Source of the DNA: Alviniconcha marisindica
Lineage: Eukaryota; Mollusca; Gastropoda; Provannidae
Direction of reading: 5' to 3'
Assembly (NCBI GenBank): GCA_018857735.1
Contig: JABMCL010003792.1
Span: forward strand, 938,205-1,002,204
Length of the DNA stretch: 64,000 bases
Shown: in pieces, positions 12,053-23,754 of the stretch
Position numbering within the stretch: position 1 is the stretch's first letter
Layout: the number at the start of each line of letters is the position of its first letter
Notes under the pieces: model-generated
The model's database searches: none
What the model was told of the DNA's origin: nothing
Seen by the model: only the letters and a program-made list of their open reading frames with translations
Made by a program: the position numbers and the translations under genes

Positions 12053-13930
12053 CGGAGACATGAGTTTAGGTTTCTATATTGCTGTGTTCTTGTGATGTTG
12101 GACTTTGTGGCACTTTGTTAACAAACAAACACAAAAAGAAGAAGGGTTTGCCGAGTGAGAGTAATCGTTTGGAGTCAGATTGTTGCGGTGAAACTGAGTT
12201 TTGGATATGAAGAGCTATTGTGAATGCTGGAACACAGAGACTGTTGTTTAAAAAAAAGAAGAAAGAATGTTTTCAGGTTTAGTTTTCTTATCTGTATTGA
12301 GAAAGCAGGGATAACCATGTTATTTTGGTGTTCTGCCCATATTTGAGGCACTTTGTATTTTAGGAGTACAATGCAGCCAATATGTAGTTGATTCTGATTA
12401 TGACACAGACAATAAATATGAAGAAAAACAAAATGAAAAGAAGAGAAAAAAGAAAGCACAAAAACAACACAAAACAAGAAATGTCCGCATTTAAGCAGTA
12501 AAACATTGAAGTACACACATGCACGCACGCACACACACACGCACACATTTATAAATGAACGACATAATTATTTTGCTTTGTTGAGAGACTGATACTACTA
12601 ACAGCATTGGAAAAGAACAAACTGTTGATGGGGAAAAGACTCATTTGAGTCTCTGTGTGTGTGTGTGCAATATTTGCAATGAGTGAGGGCTGTATAAGAG
12701 ATACAAACTGCAAAATAATAAAAGGTTGTTGCAAGTAAGACTCTCTGACTTGGAAACAAGCTCTACAACACTGTGATGTGTCTTGAGCGTACTGTTTCCT
12801 GAGTGTACTGTTACCTGAGTGTACACGTGTTGTGCTGAATCTGTGCTGTGTACTCTGTTCTTGTGAGTGGATCAAAGCAGTTTACTGTGAATTTATCTAT
12901 TATATATATACAATTTTTGCTTGTTGAAAAGTATTGTTGAGATTTTGTCAGACATTATGTTATGTACAGTATCTACATCATTTTTGTGAACATTTTTTTT
13001 TATATCACCTATCTGACAACCAAATATTGTTAGTTTTACAGAGTTGTGGATTTTTTTCAAGGGGAGATGAGGTTGAGTGGGTAGGGGTATTGCTTTGTTT
13101 ATGTACAAACTGAAATGGCTGTCTTGTATGGTTGGTTAATATTTTTTTTCATCCAGTTCCAATCAAATTTATGTCTTCCCTTTCAAAATTTTAAATAGAT
13201 CGTTGTTTTTATTTTGACCACACAATTAGTTGTTGTTGTGTCTGCCTTTAAATTAACTTTGTTAACATTGTACTTTCTTTTATTTTTTAAATTTTTATTT
13301 TTTGATCATTTTTATTTAGTGAAATGTATTTACAATCACAGCCTTTATTAAAAGAGGTTTCCCTCTTTTTTTGGTGGTGATTTTTTTCACTGTTTCTTCA
13401 CTTTTTTTTCAGTGACCCTTGTCTAGATTTTTGCCGTTGCCTGGATTTTCTGCACCTCCTCCCTAAGCACGGGGAGGGGGACTAGCAGGGGCACCAGAAG
13501 GTGAAATGTTGGAACTGTGTTGCCATGGAACTTTTCAAGTCACAGTAGTGTATGTGTAATAGTTACACCCTCTGTTTGCTTTTTGTTAAAACGAAAATCC
13601 CACACTTTTTGTTCTTGAGTTTTGCTTTTTGTTTTTGGTTACTTGCTTTATGACTTGTGTGAAAAATATGAGTCTTTGTAATGATCAATGTGTTAGGCTG
13701 GTGGCGAATCAATGGGTTGTTTTTTTTCATGTTTCTTTTGTTTTGGATACTATAAATGTGATAAATGTCAGACTTTGCACAACCATAGAAATTACTTGTT
13801 TCAGTGACCTTGATTACATTTCAAGGTCATAGAGGCTTAAAAGAGTGTGGAAAATTCAAAAGTTTGCCAACTCTGTTGAAAAATTTGCCTATGTTTTGTA
13901 TTGTCGTATTAAAACATTAGCATTTCTTTT
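12053..13930 (+). other. Probable 3' UTR of DESI2
   Basis: AT-rich sequence follows the DESI2 stop. Candidate polyadenylation signals are AATAAA at 12411-12416 and ATTAAA at 13908-13913. It contains short (CA)n and (GT)n runs. No coding frame of interest. Which signal is used cannot be decided without transcripts. Confidence 0.45.
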
Positions 13931-15279
13931 AACCTTTTATGTGTTTGGATCTTGTCTCTGGTAAGGTCATTCAAAGGAGACAGCTAATTTGTGTTTTCCC
14001 ATTTGGATGTGACTTTTTGGAGTTTGCTTTTCTGTTTTCTGTATTTATAACAGCGAATGTATAAAGGATGGGAAATCCCCGTTGAAATGGTTGCCCTGCT
14101 GTGCCTATCCTACACAGCTGACATGGTATTTTTCAGTTAACAAAGCTTTGAATGTGAGTTGCTTGAACATTTTGCTTTTTGGGGAATTCATTTTATTTAT
14201 CTTGTTCATTTGCCTTCATTTCAGTTGTGACATTATTTCCAAAATAACACAAAAGCATTCAAACGTTAACACATGCTATTAAAACTGGACAAAACTTGGC
14301 ACAAAATATTTTGGCAAATCTGCCTGGTTTTGCAGGCATTCCTTCCCCTCTCGTCTCTTCTTTCACACACTTTCACTAACTTTCATCCTCACCTTGTTTT
14401 GTGTGTGTGAAGCAACAGTGTTTTCTGTCTCTTTGTACTTGTAAAAATGAGATTTGCACACACAAAATGACGCAAACAAAAACAAAAAATGCTCATGGTT
14501 TTGATTAGTCTGAACAAAAAGCAGCTTGCCAGAACTGTTAAACCATTTAAAAAAAAAAAATATGCTGCAGATTTTGTAAGCATATTTTAACCCTTTCCCT
14601 CCCAAGGAACATGCACTGCTGATACATTAGTTTCGAAGAGCAGTGTGTTGGATGGGTTAGACTCATTAAAAACATTCCTTTTGAAAGTTGCGCTCCTTGG
14701 GAGAGTGTGTGAGAAGTCTGAATTGAAACAGAACATAACATGGCGTGCCATAGGCAAATTGGGGAAATAGCAATAATAATAATAATAGCGGTCATTTCTG
14801 TAGGGTCGCATGTCACCGACATGGGCGAGTGCACCACACGGATTACAAGATGAAGAAAACTGTATGCACAAAATATCTAATATATAAGCGCAATAGCATA
14901 TTCCTCACACACTGCTACCTGTCCACAGACACTCACACAAGGAATTGGGGGGGGGGGGGGAGACAGAATTTGAAATCAGTGGTTGTGTTATTGTTTGTAG
15001 AGGTGGATTTACATTTGCCATGGACATTATTTGATGTCTTAAAGGCAATGCAGGAATTAAGAAGTAATAAACTTGTGCATGTACCATTTTGAGTTTGTAA
15101 TAACAGTTATGTATTCTTTTATGGGCTGTTTCTTCAGGTGAAACTCTTAGCCTATTACATGACAGCAAAGAACAAGGAAACAAATGAATAAGCATGGTGT
15201 ATATTTATAACACGCTGTTCAACGTTCTGTCCTGAAATGAGTCTGGTGTACCTCTGAAAATGGTCGCCCCACTGTCAAT

Positions 15280-15440
15280 GATCACTTTTATATAGCACTT
15301 TTCTCCACTTTTATATAGCACTATTCTCCACACTTTTATATTAATACAGTGCTATTCTCCACTCTCCGGCAGACTCACAGCGCTTTTGTCACATGCGATT
15401 CTAAATGAGTGACTGTAGCCTTTACAGCACCTTTTGAATA
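15280..15440 (+). mobile_element. SINE-like interspersed repeat
   Basis: Second copy of the element in DESI2 intron 4. The TTTTATATAGCACTTTTCTCC head is locally triplicated (15288-15362), followed by CAGACTCACAGCGC and CATGCGATTCTAAATGAGTG. Non-coding. Confidence 0.6.
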
Positions 15441-15639
15441 TCTTTACTACAGTGCTATTTGGTGGTTACATGGTTACTGTTTTGGGCAAACAGGCGTGGC
15501 ACATTACTGGTTGTGAGTGTTGACTGACACTGGCTACACCAATGCTGCATGTTACCAAAGATCTGTCCTTTGTAGTGCTGTACTTGTGTAGTGTGAAGAA
15601 GGCACAGGGTAAGTGACTTGGTGTTTTACACCCAATTAA

Positions 15640-16048
15640 CCAAGTACATAAAAGATTCAAAAGATCACTATTAGGACAAAAACACAGTCTGAAAATTTTC
15701 GGGGTAATCCCCTTTATCAAGCTACAAAACAACACTTAAACAGTGAAAAATGAGGTGGAAAGCTGAATCAGTTATCTGTTTTTGTTGTTTTACTGTCCAG
15801 TGCTTAGCTGGACAGGAAAAAGAACAAAGGACAAAAAAACACCAGACAGGAAAACTAAAACAGATAAGTGATTTAGCTTTCCACCTCTTTTCTCATTGTT
15901 TTTCACCATTTAAGTGTCGTTTTGTAGCTTAATAAAGGGGATTACCCTGAAAATTTGCAGATAGTGTTTTTGTCCTAATAAATAGCATTCTTTCAAACCT
16001 TTTATGTGTTTGGATCTTGTTTTAGAATGCTAGCAGTCATTCTTGTTT
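15640..16048. mobile_element. Palindromic (foldback) MITE, full copy
   Basis: Left arm (about 15650-15785) and right arm (about 15856-16048) are inverted repeats of one another. GGGGTAATCCCCTTTATCAA on the left pairs with TTAATAAAGGGGATTACCCT on the right, and AGGTGGAAAGCTGAAT pairs with ATTTAGCTTTCCACCT. The outer right end, read in reverse, is AGAATGACTGCTAGCATTCT, the start shared with single-arm copies. No transposase is present. Both sides carry pieces of the same SINE-like core. Confidence 0.82.
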
Positions 16049-16747
16049 CAGATGTTTTTGACACCCAATTTACCAGTATGGTTATATCAGGGCAAAGATA
16101 AGCTTAGATCATATGTTGTTGGCAAAAAAATGTGCAATGTTGTTGGTTGGTATGGAAGTTCCCGAGTAAAATCACTTCAGCTGTATGATCTGGGGTTGCA
16201 ATAAGCAAAGCAATATTACAACTTTTGTATCGATTATTCATGGCCAGTCAGGCTGATTTAATGGCGTGACCTTTTCACCAATGTGCACTCTGAAGAGACT
16301 TTGTGTACTACCGATGTGAAAGAGATCACCATGTGAAAAGGATTTCTGTTGCACTTGTGAATTATAGGCACATCTGTAAAGTGAGGTTACAGGCAAGAAA
16401 AGTTGGCCCAAAACATGAAACAAGATCTGTTTCATATTGTTAGCCCAAGTAAGGAAAGGAAACAGTAGTCATTTGTCTTCATAAAAAAGAATCATACCAT
16501 TACATACCCAAACTACCGTGGGATGTAAAATTACATTATTTGTGGAAGTTGATAACCACACTGATTTGTCATCTATGGCCTTTGTTAACATTTGGTGAAA
16601 TGTGTGCAGGCCAAATAAGTGCAATACTACAGTTTTATGCTGTGCAGTACAAATTTTTGCACCTACTTGTTTCTGTCGCTCTGTTTTGGCGGAGGGGGAG
16701 GGGCAGATATTAACTACTCATGATTTTGTTGCTGCAAAACAAACGTG

Positions 16748-16960
16748 TAAAACTAGATCCAGACACAGCAAGGTTCAAACGAACGCTTATTTATTTAACA
16801 CAGACACACAGCGTGCACATTTTTGGGGAAATCCCCTTTATCAAGCCACAAAATGACACTTTAAACAACAGATAAAGGGTTAAAAATGAAAGAAAAAGAC
16901 TTACCTTGTTTTGGTTGAGTTTTTGCAGCTTGTTTGGTGCTTAGAAGATTGTTGGTGCTT
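16748..16960 (+). mobile_element. Foldback MITE family, single-arm copy
   Basis: Contains TAGATCCAGACACAGCAAGG, CGAACGCTTATTTATT, TTTTGGGGAAATCCCCTTTA and CAAGCCACAAAATGACACTT. The right end carries a duplicated TTGTTTGGTGCTTAGAAGAT / TTGTTGGTGCTTGGAAGATT. Confidence 0.72.
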
Positions 16961-17654
16961 GGAAGATTGTTTCAGATTTTTGTGTAAAACTAGAATTCCA
17001 CAGGGCAGAATGGAGTGTATTCACATACATACTTGGCAGTGTTTGAAGTGTAGTGTTACTGTTAGGGCAGAACTTTGTTCAGATGAGCAGTTCTCCGGAA
17101 ATACTGGCAGATGTTGTGGCCAGCAGGTGTGCGTGCACATTTGGAAAGGGTGCAGACTGTGATTACACACTGTGCGTGTTTCTATTGATCAACACAGCAT
17201 GTGTTTGGAAATGGCTTCCACTTTAAGTACCGCACGTTGGTGGTGGGTCTGTTTGTATTGCTCGGCTAAAAAAAATCCCCCCAAGGTCTGCCAGAATGTT
17301 TGGTGAGAAGGAAGCATGTACAGCCATTTTCCCCACACACGTCACAAATACTACCATACATGTATACATGTGCAGTGTTACCTGCCATTTTGGCAGCAGC
17401 AGCCCAATGGCAGGTATTTCAGAAAATGGCATTTGTCATGTCATAAAGATTGCTAAGGCCTCAGAATAATAGTGATAAGGGAATTTAATGTAGCCAGTTT
17501 ATTTTTAGCCCCGATAATCAGCAAGATGCCAGTTGTGTAACGGCACATTTCCATATGCACAGTTGAGGCAACAGCAATGGTTTGGCATGTGGATTAGCAA
17601 GTAGTAAATTGATGATGTGTGTTTTCATACACATGGCAATTGTGCATGAGTTTT

Positions 17655-17785
17655 TCTGTCTTTTTCTGTGTTAATAGACTACATGGATGAGCCCTACTGG
17701 TAGATTTGACAAGTGTCAGCAGATTTTAATAGACTACGTGGATGAACCTTCCTGGTAGATCTGACAAGTGTCAATAGACATGCCA
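17655..17785. repeat. Tandem pair, unit about 68 bp
   Basis: Two copies of AATAGACTACATGGATGA, then CCTGGTAGATCTGACAAG and TGTCAGCAGA/TGTCAATAGA. Non-coding. Confidence 0.8.
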
Positions 17786-18009
17786 TGAACAGAACAAGTG
17801 AAGTAAGGAAAACGTGTATGTGTGGTTCATGCTGTACAGGATTGGGGGTGAGGGGTGGGTTGTACCCGAGCAAACACTTCCACATCTGGTGTCCGTTTTT
17901 CTCACCCACCCCCAACCCCCCACCAAACGCACACATACAGTATTGGGGTATTGAAAGAGCCCTGCCCCCACACATAGTATTGGGAACAGCCTCCTCCCAA
18001 AACACACAC

Positions 18010-18236
18010 ACACATTAATAATAATAATTATAGAATATTTATGGCACCCCATCTCATAAGAGCCCAGAACTTACAAAGACATAAGGATACACTCATTTCA
18101 CCACACAGGCACACGCACACTCACACATTAATAATAATAATTATAGAATATTTATGGCACCCCATCTCGTAAGAGCCCAGAACTTACAAAGACATAAGGA
18201 TACACTCATTTCACCACACAGGCACACACACACTCA
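18010..18236. repeat. Tandem pair, unit about 110 bp
   Basis: Two almost identical units begin TTAATAATAATAATTATAGA, continue with GCACCCCATCTCATAAGAGC and end in a (CA)n-like stretch. The sequence that follows (about 18240-18475, containing GGAGTTCCAGAGCATAGG) looks like the body of the same interspersed repeat family. Confidence 0.85.
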
Positions 18237-18475
18237 CACTACAGATACATGCATTACTGGTGGTGGATTGGTAAAACAACAGATCAGTAGGCAGAGGTTT
18301 TCAGTTTTGACTTAAGAGAATGGAGACAGATGCCTGAAAGAGAGAGGAAGGGAGTTCCAGAGCATAGGTCCAGTGTATTGAAAGGATCTCTTCCCCAGGA
18401 TCCTTCTGCCCATCCTAGGAACACGGAAGATGCGAGTATGTATCCGCAGCTGAGTGAAGACAGCACGCAAAAAAA

Positions 18476-18590
<115 letters not shown>

Positions 18591-19865
18591 GACCATGCAT
18601 AATGATGTCCCACACCTTAAAAATAACCTTTCAGTAGTGTGGTAGTTATGGATGTTGTTTGGTTTTGTTGTGGTTTTTGTTTTATTTGGGGGTGGGAGGG
18701 GTGGAGGTGGGGGGCTCAGTTATCAATATTGATCTCTTGTTCTCTTCTTCATACTGCTGAATGGCAAGCTATCACAGAATATATGACGTATGGTATTTGT
18801 ACCATTATAATCAGGAAAGGTATTTGTTCATGTGGTCAGCCATGTAAGTTTTCTTTCTTTCAGGGACATGCATACTGTTTGTGAGGAAACTCTGTGTGTG
18901 TGTGTGAGCAAACTTATATTCTTTAAGTTTGGAAAAACACTTTTCGAGTATGGAATATTTGTTTCCCAATTTGTGTACTTATTGGTGCAAGCTTAAATGG
19001 TGTGCTGTGCAGTACAATTGACAGTGTACTTGACAAAGACATTGTTTCAACACATTTTGCTCCAACACATTTTCATCAAGTGCTTCATGAGTTCATGGTG
19101 TCAGTACATGTATAAGGGTTTAATGTGTTCTGTCTTGAAAGTTTGAATTGTTGTTTTGGGATGATGATTTTGTTCTTGGCGCTGTACATTTCATTGTGAC
19201 GTATCGGGTGTTCTAGTCGACTACATTATATTGTGACTACTTTGTCCCTGTTGTCCAGTGATTAGGTATGATGTATAGTCGTTGGATTTTTATCTTGCCT
19301 TGAGGTATGAATCTCTCATTGATATTACCTACTGTACATATATTGTATATGTACCATTATAATCAGGAAACAAATATGCAATAAATTATTGTTGCTCAGA
19401 TTGTGTCCTTTTTGCATTTTGGTGGTGGAAAGTAACCTATTTGTAGTCCTGTCTTCTTCTTTTTTACCTCCTTTTTTTCTCTCCCATTCCTTTTTTTTTG
19501 GGGGGGGGGGGGGGGTGGGAGCAGAATGCTGCATAAATGGATAGGAGAAAAAAGTGAAAAAGGTAAACTTTATGTGCCCCCCCCCCCCCCCACACACACA
19601 CACACACACCTCGCAACAGCTGTAGATCAATTTTTTTTTTAAATGCACTGACTCAAAAAATGGTTGCTCAGTTTTTCAGTGACGTTTGAGCCCACACAGC
19701 TGGACCCACAGGCAATAAACTCGTCTCAGTATTTCTGTTTGACAAAAAAGAGAAAAAAAACAGATGAAAGAAAATAATATTACATTACCAAACAAATAAA
19801 ACAGCAACAGATGTTGCCAAGATCAAAGAACTCAAAAACGAAAGTAGCTGGGCGGAAATGGGTAA

Positions 19866-19890
19866 TCATGTGATTCAACAAGTCACATGA
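19866..19890. promoter_or_regulatory. Paired M-box/E-box-like octamers upstream of Rab32
   Basis: TCATGTGA (19866-19873) and TCACATGA (19883-19890) are reverse complements of each other, 17 bases apart, and lie 11-35 bases upstream of the Rab32 start codon. TCATGTGA/TCACATGA is the core bound by MITF/TFE-family bHLH-Zip factors. In vertebrates these control melanosome and lysosome-related organelle genes, the compartment in which Rab32/38 acts. A regulatory role here is inference. Confidence 0.45.
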
Positions 19891-19900
19891 TTGGAGTAAA

Positions 19901-20369
19901 ATGGCGGCCGCGTCGGCTGCTGCAGAGTTACAAACGACTACTCAAGAGCACCTGTACAAAGTACTCGTCATTGGAGAGTTCGGCGTCGGTGAGTATTTCA
20001 TGAGCTACAGCTTGCACCTTTTTTTAAGGACACTTTCTGGGGATTATGTCAACTTGACAGGCTCGTTCCCTCCCCCTTCTGTCTCGGGACGGACCGCTCG
20101 TCCTCGAACTTAGCACGACAGCTCGTGTGTTGTGAACTCTTGATTCGTGAGACTTTAATTGGGTCTAGTTCGGTCTCCGAGATGTGGATGATAACCATGC
20201 ATGGGCTTGGAGAGGCCGTTTTTCGTTTTCTTGTTTTTTATATATGACTTGCAACAGAAACAAACTGCACCCGGAAGAAACACACATGCGTGGATACCAC
20301 AGACGCCCGCCCGCCCGCCGCTCACACACTCTCTCACAGAGACAGACACTGTCTCTGTCTGTCTCTGCC

Positions 20370-20403
<34 letters not shown>

Positions 20404-21315
20404 ACTCTCTCGCTCTCTCATACAGGCATGTATATATATATATACTCCTCCCCCTACTCTCTCTCTCTCACACACACACATGCACACATGCACACATGCA
20501 CACGCAAACATACGCACACACATGTACACCAATGACAGAGGAGTGACTTCAGCTTTGTACGCAGGAGTGGTTTCAACTCTGCCAAAGCAGTATATAAGTG
20601 TTTAAGCACAGTGCAAAATCAAGTGTTTAGTGAAAGTTTACAAAGAAGATCATCTTACGGATTTTATTCTTCTTGTTGTTGTTTGTTATTTTGTTACTGG
20701 CTAAGAAGTAAGATTTTAAATTTTTCAAACAGATTACATGCGCCTAAAAAACTGAGTGAAACTTTGAAACAATCTGAATAAATCAAAAACTGTGCAATGA
20801 AATGGTTGTTGAGAAGCAATATATGCAATGTACATAAAGTAGGTAATACACAAAAGATCAATGCAACTGCAGGAAGACAAATACACATGTGCATCATGAT
20901 AATCAAACAACCAAAGGATATGTCTAATAACCCCATTTTTAAAGCTGCCATGCACATAATGACATATCTGTGACAGTAGATATGACATCAGTAGACTGAA
21001 CTGTCTGTATCATAATTTATCTGCTATCTGAGTTAGGCTGTTGTTGGCCATGAAATGAAAACAGAAAATGACCCACTTTCCAACCTGGATAGTACTGTCA
21101 TGCAGTGCATGTAGGTACGTCATTGCTACTCATTAAATCATACTTTATCAGCTGACTCACACATGTTAGAATACTAATGATTGCTGGTTTTGTTTCACAG
21201 TATATCTTCCGTGTGACTGAATATGCTTAAAGTAGTATAGTATGTGCATGCATCTGTGTGTATGTGTCTGTATGCACGCATGCATGCATGTGTGTGTGCG
21301 TGTGTGTGTGTGTGT

Positions 21316-21354
<39 letters not shown>

Positions 21355-21412
21355 ACATGTGTGTGCATTCAATGTGTTTGTGTATTTGTAACTGTGATGT
21401 GGCATGTATACA

Positions 21413-21492
<80 letters not shown>

Positions 21493-21508
21493 TGTGTGAG
21501 CATGTGAA

Positions 21509-21559
<51 letters not shown>

Positions 21560-22808
21560 GTGTTACAAGCAGATGAGTGAATCAGGTCCAAGTAAATGTT
21601 CATATCTGAATATGAATTAACACTTGTTGTACCCTTTTGGCCTGCTGTTAATAGCCTTGATACAAATAAGCAGCTTGCGCAGTTTTCTGATAAAATATGA
21701 ATTTGCAAGGTTAGATAGCTTATTCAAATGTCAAATTTCATTGTGATACTTATGATGAGTGTGACACACTATTTACGCGCACGCACACACACACACACAC
21801 ACGCACAGACACACACACATGTTTGCATGCATGCCTTCACATACACATACATGCAAGCACACACTTTTCTTCAATAATTATGCAGTAATGCTTAAATGAA
21901 GTTTTGCTCTGGTGGTGCATTCGGACCAAGCATTGATGATGAGTACACCTCCCACATTTTTTGCATTGTAATTTTTCAGGTAAAACATCCATCATCCGTC
22001 GATACACTGAAGGTACTGTACTGGCTGCTGTTACCAGCACCTATGCACTCAGAAAACTGTTAAAAGTGCATTTTAAAGGAACTGGCCTCCACACAAAAAA
22101 TTGTTTTGCTAATGGAAGATGAAACTAATAATAATAACCAAATATTAGAGATTTTGTTGTTGTTGAAAGTTTGCAGTTGGAAGAGAAAGTAATGACCAAA
22201 TATTAGAGATTTTTCTTGAAAGTTTGCAACTGATTTTATATCAGATTAAAAAAATGAGAATTAACTTACTAATATATGGATTTGTTTATGTATATATTTT
22301 TGTGTGTGTCTAATGTCACCATGCTGTGAACAGACATAATCATTGATTGATTGATTTGATAGGAAAGGGCATTTATAAACTAATAATCAGTGCCAAAATA
22401 AGTCCTGTTAAGTATCTTTGAATTTAAAACTGTTAAGTGATGTTTTTCAGTTTTATTTTTTGTTTAGTACTTTTTGTTTTCTTCTTCTCTGTTTTAAGAG
22501 AATTTTTTTAATGGTTTTTGTTTTTGTTTTTTGATGCTGTAATTTTCTGTAATGGGCTAAATAAAGTATTCGGTATGTTTTTATTTTCTTTGTGTAGGGT
22601 TCTTTTCACCAAACTACAAATTAACGATCGGAGTGGACTTTGCACTGAAGACTATCGACTGGAATGAGTCAGTTAAAGTCAACTTACAACTATGGTCAGT
22701 CAAATTTGTTACAGTCATGTCTTCTTGGTGTACACACATGCAGACATACACATACACATGTGTGCAAGTATGCATGCATGCACACATGTAGGCATTCATG
22801 CACACACG

Positions 22809-22839
<31 letters not shown>

Positions 22840-23063
22840 CTAGTAACTGGATTTTAATATCATTTCAACAGCACCGAGTCACCTCAGAGTGACAAACCTT
22901 TTCTGTCGGTTTTTACTGGACCTTGCAAATTGCATGCATTTTCTTTCCATTTGTTTCTTAGTGACACTTGATTCTTTTCCTACAGGGATATTGCTGGCCA
23001 TGAACGCTTCGGTCACATGACTAGGGTGTACTACAAATATGCGTAAGTTGTTTGTGTGTGGGC

Positions 23064-23101
<38 letters not shown>

Positions 23102-23699
23102 GTGTGTGTGTCATTCCAGTTCATTTGCCTTCCTTTTATTCAGGTCCTCTTCAAACGTAAAGTGACCTTTGCGGCAGACATCAGAGCCATCAAATATCAT
23201 AAAATCAAAAGTAAAAGTCTGCTGTGAAACATTCATTGGCCTTGGATTGTGGTGTTTGCAGCTGACTGAGATTTGAACTTGAAGTGACAAACTGACTCCT
23301 CCTGTTCATCATTGTTCTTAAATACTTTTAATCCACATATTGTTGTTATCTACATGATTACTTCAGGATGAGTGTTTGGTGAGTATTCAGCTATGCAGGA
23401 AGAGAGAGACAGAGACAGACAGAGACAGAGACACAGAGAGAGAGGAAAATACTGATGAATAAAACCAAATGAAAACATTGGACTTATTATAGTACATACA
23501 AATTCTGTTATGGAAAAGAAACATTCCAACTAACATGCTTTTGTTGTTGTTGTTTTCTTTTGCAGGATTGCAGCAATTGTTGTTTTTGATCTTTCAAGGT
23601 ATTGTTTCTTCAGTTATTTTGTTTGATTGTTGACTGATTGATTTATTAAGGTATGCATGCATGCATGTGTGTATGTGTGTGTGTGTTTTATTAAAGTGT

Positions 23700-23754
<55 letters not shown>

